From contig CAZZIU010000012.1 in NCBI GenBank assembly GCA_964654545.1, forward strand, positions 1 through 64,000: 64,000 nt of DNA, written 5' to 3'. The DNA comes from JABMOV01 sp964654545. Its GTDB lineage: Bacteria; Fidelibacterota; Marinisomatia; Marinisomatales; JABMOV01. Both the position numbers and the translations under genes were made by a program. Within the stretch, counting starts at the first letter, position 1. Every line of letters starts with the position of its first letter. Below are positions 32,285-41,376 of this stretch, piece after piece. The notes beneath the pieces were generated by a model, which saw only the letters and a list, made by a program, of their open reading frames with translations, was not told the origin of the DNA and did not search any database.

Positions 32285-35200
32285 CTAAAACCCGGAACGG
32301 ATTCCTTGAATGCCACCCCGTTCTTCTAATTTGATGTCACGAAGGTTTGGTGATTTGACATTAATACGCATATAATAGCCAGCACCGGGACCCGTGGGTG
32401 TCCAGTCAAATGACAATTCCCAACAGTGCAAATCTTTTTTAATACTGAATCGTTGGGAAATCAATCTCAAGTCAACCATGTCAAATCGGGTGGAATAGCT
32501 AACCCGCCAGGATCTGGATACATTGAAATTAGTGGAGGATGAAATCCAAAAAGTTTTTTTATCGTCAGGGATGGATTTAACAAGTGAATAATTCACAGTA
32601 AACTGGGTCGACCAAAATTGACCTATCCCGGATAGTCCACTTGGTTGACTATTGGAAACAGGATTTTCCCCAAACAGATCTGATTCAGATAAGTCAATGG
32701 AATCGTTAGCGGCTGTATCTGCTTCGGTAAATTCAGCTTGTGACCATCGCCCACCGCTGAATTTGAAACCGGTTCCAAGGTTAATTGACTGTAATCTGGG
32801 CGCAAGAATATTACCCATGACTTTTCCGGTAAAGGGAAGAGTAAAGGGAGCCTTTCGAATTGTTGTCAGCCGTGTATTGGTTGTCTTGTCTAATTCATAA
32901 AAATCATGTGTCATGGACAAATCCAATTTGAGGATATTTCCAAGTTGGGTTGTCATGTTTGTGGACAAATTACTCAGCTTGAATTCTTCTGCGGCAAAAT
33001 TATAACCGGTTCTCATATTCCAGTTTAACAGTTTAATAACCTTCTCTTTTCCTTCTTCCCCCCATTTGGCTTCCAAAATATTTCTCAACGAAAGATTCAT
33101 GGACTGCTGCTCTTGTCTCGGAGTTCCACCAAAGCGGTCGCTTAGAATTTGCTTCCCGGCTGTATCGGCCAATGTTTCAAAGTATTGAAGATTCCGTCCA
33201 AAAACAGGTTTTGAGAAATCCGGCTGATAGCTATAACCTATTGTTGGTGTAATGACATGATGCAACGGACCAAAATTTCCAATGCGAATTGGGAAAAGAC
33301 CATAAATGTTGGTGTTAAGATTCATGGAAAATGACCCTGTGGTTCGTTGAGCAAACCCCATCACTTCAGTCCGAACCACTTTATTGGTGGCAGAATCAAG
33401 CGATGCAGTATACGATCTGTCGAACCATTTGGTTGCCATGGAAACACGTGGATTCACCGATATGTAGCGAAAAATTTTGAAGGGGGAAGAGACGCCATAT
33501 GAATGAGAAATTTTACTTTCCTCTTCAGAATGCACAATTCCACTCCCGTCGGAATAGGTTTGCCAGCGAACTCCAATTGTTGAATCATTCACAGCATATT
33601 CTTCTGCTTGATAAAACGTTTTCAATTTTCTATTGAGTGTGGTGGAATAGTTGGCGGAGATATTATTATACCAACGGTTGCTTCTACCTTTTGATTTGAA
33701 CGGATTGATATTTCCAAAGCGAAGGGTTGCATTGGGTAGACCGGCGGATATGATACTGAGTCTTTTGTCCGCAGTGGTCGGCTCTTCGTAAAAAACGGAA
33801 GTACTGTCAATTTTTTGATTCACCATCAGATCCTGATCGGCTGAGGCATTCAACGAAAGGGATGCACCCGATTTCCATCTTTTACTGTAAGAAATATTCG
33901 ATTTTGCGGTTTGTCTCAAGCGCTCATTTATATCCCGTCCCGTCTGATAGTTATATTCTCCGTTACTGTAATAATCCACGCTGGCCCGAAATGTTTGATT
34001 GTGACGTAATGTGTGTGAATGACGCCATTTGGCGACAATGTCCTGTTTGTAATTATCCTGTATATCACCAATATTATTTCCTTGGGATAGGAGCCATTTG
34101 CCTTCCAGATGCAGACTGCCATTGTACCAGTATCTTTTTTTATAGCGAGTCAGGTTTTGGACACGTAATCCCTGCTTGTCCGCAAATCCAAATAACAATT
34201 TTGTATCCCAGTAGTCATTGGGTGCTATAAAATATCCCCCACCATCCAGGTATTGACCGCGGTGTTTTGAATCTCCATACGAAGGCATAATCCAACCTGA
34301 ATGTCTCCGACCTCCTTTGTTAGGTAGAATCACAAAGGGTAAGCCGATGATCGGAATATGACTAATCTGAAATACCATTGGGCGTGTGATAATTTTATCC
34401 TTCTGTATCATTTTGGTGTTGCTTCCAACAAAATGAAAATGGGGATCTTCCAGGTCACAGGAAGTAAAATAACTGTTCCGTATATAAAATTCTTTTCGAC
34501 CTTCGTTGCGAATCAAATCACCGGAGTAATAACTGTCATCCATTTTGGTTCGCCCGTTTTGAATCCGACCTTTCCTGGTTTTTAAGTTGTACACCATGGA
34601 TTCACCTATCATAGGCTCATCGCCTTTTTCAGTGATGGTGGGTTTTATGGGTATGGAAACCGTATCACCGGGAGGAGTTGGAATGGCCTGAAGCATATTG
34701 GTTGTCCAATCCACCGTAATATAGCCGGCGGTCAAATCTGTAGTGGCATGATGAATTTTGGCCTGTTTTTCCAATTGTGTGGATTCATTGGTAACATTGT
34801 ATGCTATCCGGTCCGATTCGTATGTGATATCGGATTCCAGATCGCCATTTGTGGAGTCTGGCGAATAGGTTCCTCGGGCACCTCCCAGTATATGAATAGT
34901 GTTCAAATCCTGTTGGTTAAACATTAATACAACCGTATCGCCGGAAGCAGAATTATTTCCCTGATAGACCGAATCTTCAAAAATATGATACAAAGTAGTT
35001 GCCATGCCCTCCAGGCGTAATGAATCCAGCTTCCCATCCGTGAAAAAGCCTAACAATGTATTTCCAGCCATATCATCATCGAAGGCAGCTACCGATCTTA
35101 TGATAAGTGAATCGTTGAACACGTGCTCCCGCCAACCTTCATTTGATGATACAATATGGGATTGAGAAGGAATCCACAATTTTTCCAAAACGTCGTTGTT

Positions 35201-35725
35201 ATAGTAAAGATGAATGGTTTTTCCAGTAAGCTGGCGGGAATCATTTATGACTTTTGGATTCTCCGATAAAATGGTATTCTGTTCACTGCGATTATAAATC
35301 GCCTGTCCGCATTCTGCTCTTCGATCCTGATCGGTCTCTATAATAATCACATTCCCACTGGCAGTGTAGGATACGGCATCATCCATTGGTTTTTTTATAT
35401 AGGTCATTCGTTGGGCATTAATATCCTGGGATTTTTGCAGCAGGTGCACATTACCAAGGGCATCCCCGCTGTCTTTTTCCGAATAAAATATCAGTGAATC
35501 TGCTTCCAAATCATAGTCCGTATCCCAAACACGAGTGCGCCCATATGTTTTCATCAAATCCAGTTTTGAATTGTAATACAATGAATCACAGGTCAATGTT
35601 CGATCATCTTTAATAATTTTTACATTCCCTGCAAGCGTTCCTTCCTTAACTTTATCCTTCCAGCGTGCACGATCGCTTTGCATGATCATGTTTTCTTTTG
35701 TAAAAATAACGTTACCTGAAAGCAT
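32285..35725 (-). CDS. lptD: LPS-assembly protein LptD (OstA)
   Basis: This large outer-membrane beta-barrel inserts LPS into the outer leaflet. From the first ATG (35725) it has 1146 residues. The N-terminal OstA/LptA-like beta-jellyroll repeats run to about residue 350, and the C-terminal LptD barrel spans about 450-1146. The coding frame continues upstream without a stop to about 35851, encoding a good signal peptide (YYFVLPILLVFSASGQAQ) and the conserved LKQADILQNRTIDGEAIQ. The true N-terminus is therefore about 42 residues longer, but no ATG, GTG or TTG is present there. It overlaps or abuts the rarA stop (35853). kdsA, kdsC, lptC and lptB are encoded 2-4 kb away. Confidence 0.88.
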   Translation of the reverse strand: MLSGNVIFTKENMIMQSDRARWKDKVKEGTLAGNVKIIKDDRTLTCDSLYYNSKLDLMKTYGRTRVWDTDYDLEADSLIFYSEKDSGDALGNVHLLQKSQDINAQRMTYIKKPMDDAVSYTASGNVIIIETDQDRRAECGQAIYNRSEQNTILSENPKVINDSRQLTGKTIHLYYNNDVLEKLWIPSQSHIVSSNEGWREHVFNDSLIIRSVAAFDDDMAGNTLLGFFTDGKLDSLRLEGMATTLYHIFEDSVYQGNNSASGDTVVLMFNQQDLNTIHILGGARGTYSPDSTNGDLESDITYESDRIAYNVTNESTQLEKQAKIHHATTDLTAGYITVDWTTNMLQAIPTPPGDTVSIPIKPTITEKGDEPMIGESMVYNLKTRKGRIQNGRTKMDDSYYSGDLIRNEGRKEFYIRNSYFTSCDLEDPHFHFVGSNTKMIQKDKIITRPMVFQISHIPIIGLPFVILPNKGGRRHSGWIMPSYGDSKHRGQYLDGGGYFIAPNDYWDTKLLFGFADKQGLRVQNLTRYKKRYWYNGSLHLEGKWLLSQGNNIGDIQDNYKQDIVAKWRHSHTLRHNQTFRASVDYYSNGEYNYQTGRDINERLRQTAKSNISYSKRWKSGASLSLNASADQDLMVNQKIDSTSVFYEEPTTADKRLSIISAGLPNATLRFGNINPFKSKGRSNRWYNNISANYSTTLNRKLKTFYQAEEYAVNDSTIGVRWQTYSDGSGIVHSEEESKISHSYGVSSPFKIFRYISVNPRVSMATKWFDRSYTASLDSATNKVVRTEVMGFAQRTTGSFSMNLNTNIYGLFPIRIGNFGPLHHVITPTIGYSYQPDFSKPVFGRNLQYFETLADTAGKQILSDRFGGTPRQEQQSMNLSLRNILEAKWGEEGKEKVIKLLNWNMRTGYNFAAEEFKLSNLSTNMTTQLGNILKLDLSMTHDFYELDKTTNTRLTTIRKAPFTLPFTGKVMGNILAPRLQSINLGTGFKFSGGRWSQAEFTEADTAANDSIDLSESDLFGENPVSNSQPSGLSGIGQFWSTQFTVNYSLVKSIPDDKKTFWISSSTNFNVSRSWRVSYSTRFDMVDLRLISQRFSIKKDLHCWELSFDWTPTGPGAGYYMRINVKSPNLRDIKLEERGGIQGIRSGF

Positions 35726-35852
35726 CTGAATCGCCTCACCATCAATAGTGCGGTTTTGCAGAATATCCGCTTGCTTCAGACGCAGGCGTTTGTCCTGAGC
35801 CTGGCCGGAAGCGGAGAAAACCAGAAGAATTGGCAGAACAAAATAATATATG

Positions 35853-37157
35853 TTAGTCTTTGTCGTAACGGTTTTTCCACAGTGATTTTAAATGGGTACG
35901 TATAAAAGCTTCATGGCCTAAATGAGTTGGCTGATAAAAAGTTTCCTGCACACCTGCCGGAAAATAATTGGATATTACAAAATGTTCCGAATGATTGTGT
36001 GGGTAATCATAGTCTTTACCGTATCCCCCTTTTTTCATCAGGCTGGTTGGAGCATTCCGCAAAGGCAATGGTACGCCGGGCGTTGGATTATCTTTGACTA
36101 CTTGTTGCGCTGCTTTGATGGCCAGATACGATGCATTGGATTTTGGAGCACTTGCAAGATACGTGGTTATCTGGGCAAGAATGATACTGCTTTCAGGCAT
36201 ACCAATCATGTGGACAGCCTGAAACCCGGCGGTTGCCATCACCAGCGCCTGGGGATCAGCATTCCCCACATCTTCTGATGCCAGGATGATTAACCGACGT
36301 GCGATAAATTCCGGTTTTTCTCCTCCTTCAATCATAATAGCCAACCAATATATAGCAGCATCAGGATCGCTTCCGCGAACCGATTTGATAAACGCACTAA
36401 TCGTGTCGTAATGGTAGTCACCGGACTTATCATACAGTTGGGTGGTACATTGGAGAGCTTCCTTTAATTGCTCATCCGTGATGGATCCGCTTTCTCCAGC
36501 CAAATGAATGCAGACATCCAGCGTGTTGAGCATCTTTCTGGCATCTCCACCACTGGCCTGAATCAGATTTGATTTTACTGTGTCAGGCAGACGTACCTGA
36601 CCAGAAAGCAATTTGATGTCTTTAGTAAAGGCTTGCTGTAGAATAGTATTAAGATGGTCATCGTCCAAAGGTTTCAGCGTCAAAACCCGACAACGGGATA
36701 GAAGTGGGCTGATAACTTCGAAAGATGGATTCTCGGTTGTGGCGCCAATCAGTATTATTATTCCTACTTCAACTGCGTGCAGCAAGGCATCCTGCTGTGA
36801 TTTACTAAACCGATGTATTTCATCGATGAAGAGAATGGTACGCCGTCCCAGTTCTTTCCTCTTTTTTGCACGAGAAATTACAGCGCGCAAATCCTTTACT
36901 CCGCTGTCGACAGCCGATAACTCATCCCAATCAGCATCAACTGATTTTGCAAGGATGCGTGCCAAGGTTGTCTTTCCCGAGCCCGGTGGCCCCCAAAAGA
37001 TCATGGAAAACAGGGTTTGGGTATTGGGAATGCGGGAAAGGATTTTTCCTTCGTCCAGCAAATGGGATTGACCCACAAAGTCTTCCAACGATTTTGGACG
37101 TACTCGGTCAGCCAGTGGTGGTAAATGGTTATCAAAGAGTGAAGGAGTGTTAGACAT
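35853..37157 (-). CDS. rarA: Replication-associated recombination protein A (RarA/MgsA)
   Basis: This AAA+ ATPase related to clamp-loader subunits acts at stalled replication forks. Walker A is GPPGSGKTTLARIL (about residues 52-65), Walker B is ILFIDEIHRF, and sensor 1 is IGATTENPSFEV. The C-terminal tetramerisation domain has SVRGSDPDAAIYWLA and ASEDVGNADP. I chose ATG 37157; the frame can extend two codons to a TTG. The stop lies at the edge of lptD. It is divergent from kdsA across 37158-37352. Confidence 0.95.
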   Translation of the reverse strand: MSNTPSLFDNHLPPLADRVRPKSLEDFVGQSHLLDEGKILSRIPNTQTLFSMIFWGPPGSGKTTLARILAKSVDADWDELSAVDSGVKDLRAVISRAKKRKELGRRTILFIDEIHRFSKSQQDALLHAVEVGIIILIGATTENPSFEVISPLLSRCRVLTLKPLDDDHLNTILQQAFTKDIKLLSGQVRLPDTVKSNLIQASGGDARKMLNTLDVCIHLAGESGSITDEQLKEALQCTTQLYDKSGDYHYDTISAFIKSVRGSDPDAAIYWLAIMIEGGEKPEFIARRLIILASEDVGNADPQALVMATAGFQAVHMIGMPESSIILAQITTYLASAPKSNASYLAIKAAQQVVKDNPTPGVPLPLRNAPTSLMKKGGYGKDYDYPHNHSEHFVISNYFPAGVQETFYQPTHLGHEAFIRTHLKSLWKNRYDKD

Positions 37158-37253
37158 GGTCAAAATGGTTGATAATAATTTGGCAAAATTAGCCCCTATT
37201 ATCCAGTGAATACAATCGCAGTAAATTGATTGACAGTTTCTGGTTGTTCATTG

Positions 37254-37269
37254 CGTGAGAATTCTCACG
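37254..37269. promoter_or_regulatory. Perfect 16-bp palindrome between rarA and kdsA
   Basis: CGTGAGAATTCTCACG is fully palindromic and lies roughly midway in the 195-bp divergent region between rarA and the kdsA operon. A TTGACA sits at 37230-37235, but no good -10 follows at normal spacing. This is a candidate operator for either direction; the regulator is unknown. Confidence 0.45.
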
Positions 37270-37352
37270 GAGATACGATTGAGGGCAAACTCTATTTTGC
37301 GCCGTATGTTTTAAAGTGGTATCTTTTCATCTGACTAAACTTTGCAAAAACC

Positions 37353-38177
37353 ATGCCTGATAAGAAAACAGACGATATTATCTTCGGCAATGATTCACTC
37401 CCATTGCTGGCCGGTCCTTGCGTAATTGAAAGTCGGGATCATTGCCTGATGATGGCTGAAGAGATTCTGAAAATCACCAATAAATTAACTATACCCTTCA
37501 TATTCAAATCATCGTTTGATAAAGCCAATCGAACATCGATTCAATCATACCGTGGTCCAGGGCTTGAAGAGGGATTGCGCATATTGGAAGAGGCGAAGAA
37601 ATCACTAGGAATAAAAGTGGTTACTGATATCCATACTCCTGACCAGGCGCAACGTGTTGCTGATGTGGTAGATGTAATTCAAATTCCCGCATTTCTTTGT
37701 CGACAGACGGATTTGTTGGTAGCCGCTGCAAAAACGGGTAAGCCAGTAAATGTAAAGCGCGGGCAATTCCTGTCGCCGCTGAAGATGAAGCATGTGGTTC
37801 GCAAACTGGAAGAATCAGGCGCGGAAATTATTTTTCTAACTGAACGAGGAAGCACTTTTGGCTATGATGAACTGGTGACTGATTTACGCGCCATACCTAT
37901 GATGCAGGAAACGGGACATCCTGTAATTTATGATGCGACCCACAGTGCCCAACTTCCGGGAGATGGAAAGGATAAGACAGGTGGAATGCGCGAATATATA
38001 CCAACGATGGTACGCGCAGCCGTGGCAGCCGGATGTGACGGATTATTTATGGAAGTTCACGACGAACCGGAAAAGGCAATGTCAGATGCAGCCACGCAAT
38101 GGCCACTTTATCAATTGGAAGATATCTTAAGAGAAGCTATAAAATTGCGAAAGACGTATCGTGAACTATACGACTGA
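37353..38177 (+). CDS. kdsA: 3-deoxy-8-phosphooctulonate synthase
   Basis: This 274-aa Kdo-8-phosphate synthase condenses arabinose 5-phosphate with phosphoenolpyruvate. Landmarks are LAGPCVIESRDH (residues about 17-28), FKSSFDKANRTS, VTDIHTPDQA, IQIPAFLCRQTDLL, VNVKRGQFLSP and YDATHSAQLPG. It is the first gene of a long plus-strand cluster for Kdo and LPS transport. Its end overlaps kdsC by 17 bp, so the two are coupled. This supports an outer membrane with Kdo-containing LPS. Confidence 0.96.
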   Translation: MPDKKTDDIIFGNDSLPLLAGPCVIESRDHCLMMAEEILKITNKLTIPFIFKSSFDKANRTSIQSYRGPGLEEGLRILEEAKKSLGIKVVTDIHTPDQAQRVADVVDVIQIPAFLCRQTDLLVAAAKTGKPVNVKRGQFLSPLKMKHVVRKLEESGAEIIFLTERGSTFGYDELVTDLRAIPMMQETGHPVIYDATHSAQLPGDGKDKTGGMREYIPTMVRAAVAAGCDGLFMEVHDEPEKAMSDAATQWPLYQLEDILREAIKLRKTYRELYD

Positions 38178-38712
38178 AATAAAAGAAAAATTGTCAAAAA
38201 TAAAAATGATCATCACGGATGTGGATGGTGTACTAACCGATGGAGCAATCTACAAAGGGAATAACGGTACGGAAATGAAACGCTTTTCCGTAGAAGACGG
38301 GGCCGGAGTTGCCGTCGCCAGGGCGGCGGGACTGGGTATTGCGCTTATATCTGGTCGTTATAGCGAAGCGACTGAAAGTCGTGCGCAAGAATTGCGCATC
38401 GAAGATGTTTACAATGGCACGATTAATAAACTAGCCCCTTACCTGGAGCTACTGAAAAAATATGGGCTTAAGGATGACGAAGTGGCGTACATCGGAGACG
38501 GATTGATTGATATCGTGTTGCTTGAAAAAGTGGGCATACCCATTTCTGTAAACAATGCCTATCCGCTGGTAAAAGAATTAGCCCTGTATGTGACGGAATC
38601 AAGCGGTGGCTGGGGTGCTTTTCGTGAAGCCGTTGACTGGATAATAAAAGGGCAGGGCCGCTATACCGAGACGCTTGAAAAATTAAAGCAGCAAATACAA
38701 CAAATCCCTTAA
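38161..38712 (+). CDS. kdsC: 3-deoxy-D-manno-octulosonate 8-phosphate phosphatase
   Basis: This 183-aa HAD-superfamily phosphatase is of the KdsC type, lacking a cap domain and acting as a tetramer. Motif I is MIITDVDGVLTDG (about residues 14-26), then FSVEDGAGVAVARAAG, ISGR and motif III/IV AYIGDGLIDIVLL. In most family members the last motif reads GDDxxD; here it is GDGLID, still keeping the acidic residues. The start is GTG at 38161, inside the kdsA 3' end. It removes phosphate to yield Kdo. Confidence 0.93.
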   Translation: MNYTTEIKEKLSKIKMIITDVDGVLTDGAIYKGNNGTEMKRFSVEDGAGVAVARAAGLGIALISGRYSEATESRAQELRIEDVYNGTINKLAPYLELLKKYGLKDDEVAYIGDGLIDIVLLEKVGIPISVNNAYPLVKELALYVTESSGGWGAFREAVDWIIKGQGRYTETLEKLKQQIQQIP

Positions 38713-38714
38713 CC

Positions 38715-39266
38715 ATGACCATATTTGTCAGAGTATTTCGTCTGGCGTGGTTTTTGACTCCGCTATTGTTATGGACAGCCTGTTCTTCACCAGATACCAA
38801 TGGTGCGGGTATCACTCGACAAGGGCGCCCGGACATGGAAAGTTGGAATGTTACAATTACTTTCACTGAATCGGGAAAAGTGAGGGCGCACGTGAACGCC
38901 AATCATTTACAAAAATACAATGATCGACAATTTGTACAGATTGACGGCAATGTTCATATCGATTTTTACGATCAACTGGAAAAACACACATCCTTGCTCA
39001 CATCCGAATACGCAGAGGTGGAGGAATCTTCCAATTACATGGTAGCATTTGGACAGGTCGTCGTTGTTTCTGATAGTGGTGTGACGCTATTTACGGATAC
39101 ATTAGCAATGGACCATGAAGCGGAATTAATCTTCACCGATGATTCGGTTATGGTTACCACCAGTGAAATGGACACCCTCTACGGTGTAGGTTTCGAATCC
39201 GATTTGCAAATGGAGGAATGGAAAATTATTAAACCATCAGGAGTGACCGGGAGAAATGCAAATTAG
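38715..39266 (+). CDS. lptC: LptC-like LPS export lipoprotein
   Basis: This 183-aa protein has a lipoprotein-like signal with Cys after WTA (WTACSS, about residue 23) and an OstA-like beta-jellyroll (about residues 55-170), as in LptC and LptA. LptC forms the periplasmic bridge between the LptBFG transporter and LptA/LptD. Enterobacterial LptC is a single-pass membrane protein; lipoprotein anchoring is common in FCB relatives. The gene sits between kdsC (2 bp gap) and lptB (11 bp overlap), which strongly supports the call despite low sequence conservation. Confidence 0.85.
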   Translation: MTIFVRVFRLAWFLTPLLLWTACSSPDTNGAGITRQGRPDMESWNVTITFTESGKVRAHVNANHLQKYNDRQFVQIDGNVHIDFYDQLEKHTSLLTSEYAEVEESSNYMVAFGQVVVVSDSGVTLFTDTLAMDHEAELIFTDDSVMVTTSEMDTLYGVGFESDLQMEEWKIIKPSGVTGRNAN

Positions 39267-39993
39267 TCATCAGGTACTAAGAGCACAAGGGTTGCACAAG
39301 CAGTATGGTAAACGATGGGTCGTGCGCGATGTGGATTTGGAAGTTCATAAAGGTGAAATTGTTGGTCTTTTGGGCCCAAACGGGGCAGGAAAAACAACTT
39401 CCTTTTATATGATAACGGGAATGATAAAACCTACCAAAGGTCACATTTATCTCGATGATGACGACATTTCCGGCGATGCCATGTATCGGCGGGCTAGAAA
39501 AGGAATTGGGTATCTTTCTCAAGAACCATCCATTTTCGGAAAACTGACGGTGGAAGAGAACCTAAAACTGGTTCTTGAGATGACAAAACTATCGCCAAAG
39601 GAACAACAGGAAAAAATTGAACAACTCCTGGATGATTTGTCTATCCAACATATCCGAAAAAATAAGGGAATGCGGTTGTCAGGTGGCGAACGCCGGCGGG
39701 TAGAAATTTGCCGTTGTCTTGCAATGAACCCTGACTTTATTCTTCTGGATGAGCCATTTGCCGGAGTTGATCCCATCGCAGTGGAGGATATTCAATCCAT
39801 TGTGGCATCATTGAAAGAGCGTGATATTGGTGTTTTAATAACCGATCACAATGTACGCGAGACGCTGTCAATAACAGATCGATCTTACCTATTATTTGAT
39901 GGGAAAATCTTACTTTCTGGTTCCTCCGAATCATTGGCGAACGATCCGGAAGCGCGTCGACTTTACCTGGGAGAGCGATTTAGATTGGATTAA
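39256..39993 (+). CDS. lptB: LPS export ABC transporter ATP-binding protein
   Basis: This 245-aa ABC ATPase energises LPS extraction from the inner membrane. Walker A is LLGPNGAGKTTSFYMI (about residues 38-53), the Q-loop is SQEP, the signature is RLSGGERRRVEI and Walker B is FILLDEPFAGVDPIA, with the H-loop ITDHNVRET. Those last two blocks are diagnostic for LptB. The permeases LptF/LptG are not in this window. rpoN follows after 3 bp, the classical lptB-rpoN linkage. Confidence 0.96.
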   Translation: MQISHQVLRAQGLHKQYGKRWVVRDVDLEVHKGEIVGLLGPNGAGKTTSFYMITGMIKPTKGHIYLDDDDISGDAMYRRARKGIGYLSQEPSIFGKLTVEENLKLVLEMTKLSPKEQQEKIEQLLDDLSIQHIRKNKGMRLSGGERRRVEICRCLAMNPDFILLDEPFAGVDPIAVEDIQSIVASLKERDIGVLITDHNVRETLSITDRSYLLFDGKILLSGSSESLANDPEARRLYLGERFRLD

Positions 39994-39996
39994 CGC

Positions 39997-41358
39997 ATGC
40001 GTCTGGAACAAATACTCGCGCAAAAACAAATCCTGGCTCCTCAGCAGATACTTCAGGCATCGCTATTACAGTTAAATACGATTAATCTGGAGCAGAAGAT
40101 ACTGAATGAATTGGAATCAAATCCGGTATTGGAGCAGGCCGAACCCAATACCAGCGAAGAGGATATTGCGGAGAAGGAAAACGGTGAATTGGATAGGGAT
40201 GTGGATTCACCGGATGATTTTGATGAGTATGAACCACCGAATGTGTATTCCAAGCCGGAAGATAAATTTAATTCACCAATTGTTGAACGAGTGGATTTTG
40301 TTGAATTATTGGTAAAACAGCTGGATGATACCAATTTGGAGGAGGGCGAAAAATTAATCGGCGAGGAAATTCTTTGGAATCTTGATGACCGAGGGTATCT
40401 GGCCACCGAATTAATTTTAATTGCAGATCGGTTTGGAATGGATGAATCGGAAATTGAGCATATATTGAAAGTGGTGCAGCATCTGGATCCAATTGGAATT
40501 GCTGCACGCGATTTACAGGAATGTTTATTGATTCAACTGGACAATGATACGGAAAGCCCCGCATACAACATTGTGAAAGACCATTTTGATGATTTTGCAA
40601 ACCGTCGTTTTGAGGTAGTGCAATCGAAAAGCGGTCTGACATCGGATGAATTGTCTGATGCCATTCAACAAATTTCCAGTTTAAATCCACGACCTGGTGA
40701 GACCAGTACGATGGCAAAAGACGAAGTGGTAATTCCCGATGTTATTGTCCGTGAACAAAATGGGGAGTTCGTCATTCAGGTAAACGATGGTGGTCTACCG
40801 GAATTACGAATTAATAACGATTATTTGTCTATGATGGATGCAAAAGCAGGGTTACCATCAGATGCCAGATCGTATCTGAGAAAGAAAATTGATGCCGGTC
40901 ATTGGTTTATACAGGCCATTGAGCAACGTCGCCAGACTATGACCGCAGTGACGCACGCAATTATTAAGCGACAACGAGAATTTTTTATGGGCAATATCCA
41001 GCACTTAAACCCAATGAAGCTGCAGGACATTGCTGATGAAATCGAGATGGATATATCCACTATTTCTCGATCAACACGTGGAAAATACGTTGATACAATT
41101 TTTGGCGTGTTTGAACTCAAATCCTTTTTTACGGAGGGTATGGTGAAAGATGATGGCAGTATGGTCAGCACCAATGAGATCAAGCAGGCACTGAAGGAAA
41201 TCATTGACAGTGAAAATAAATCAAAACCTTTAAATGATGAAAAATTGGCAAAAGCATTGAACGAAAAAGGCTATCCGGTGGCCAGAAGGACAATAGCAAA
41301 ATACCGGGAACAACTACACTTACCTGTAGCGCGACTGCGTCGCGTTATGAAAAGTTAG
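39997..41358 (+). CDS. rpoN: RNA polymerase sigma-54 factor
   Basis: This 453-aa sigma-54 begins with the Gln/Leu-rich activator-responsive region I (LAQKQILAPQQILQASLLQL, residues about 7-26), followed by an acidic linker and the core-binding domain. The C-terminus carries the HTH region and the RpoN box ARRTIAKYREQL that reads the -24 element. Both conserved DNA-binding parts are intact, so it should be active. At least two matching promoters lie in this window (6009-6023 and 60436-60450), as does an NtrC-type activator. The position after lptB ties it to envelope genes. Confidence 0.96.
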   Translation: MRLEQILAQKQILAPQQILQASLLQLNTINLEQKILNELESNPVLEQAEPNTSEEDIAEKENGELDRDVDSPDDFDEYEPPNVYSKPEDKFNSPIVERVDFVELLVKQLDDTNLEEGEKLIGEEILWNLDDRGYLATELILIADRFGMDESEIEHILKVVQHLDPIGIAARDLQECLLIQLDNDTESPAYNIVKDHFDDFANRRFEVVQSKSGLTSDELSDAIQQISSLNPRPGETSTMAKDEVVIPDVIVREQNGEFVIQVNDGGLPELRINNDYLSMMDAKAGLPSDARSYLRKKIDAGHWFIQAIEQRRQTMTAVTHAIIKRQREFFMGNIQHLNPMKLQDIADEIEMDISTISRSTRGKYVDTIFGVFELKSFFTEGMVKDDGSMVSTNEIKQALKEIIDSENKSKPLNDEKLAKALNEKGYPVARRTIAKYREQLHLPVARLRRVMKS

Positions 41359-41376
41359 ACCTGAAAGGATAATCTG

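Noticed and set aside
37236..37254. TGGTTGTTCATTGC as a sigma-54 promoter for kdsA
   Set aside because: GG and GC are 9 rather than 10 bases apart and the -24 element is poor; spacing is critical for sigma-54.
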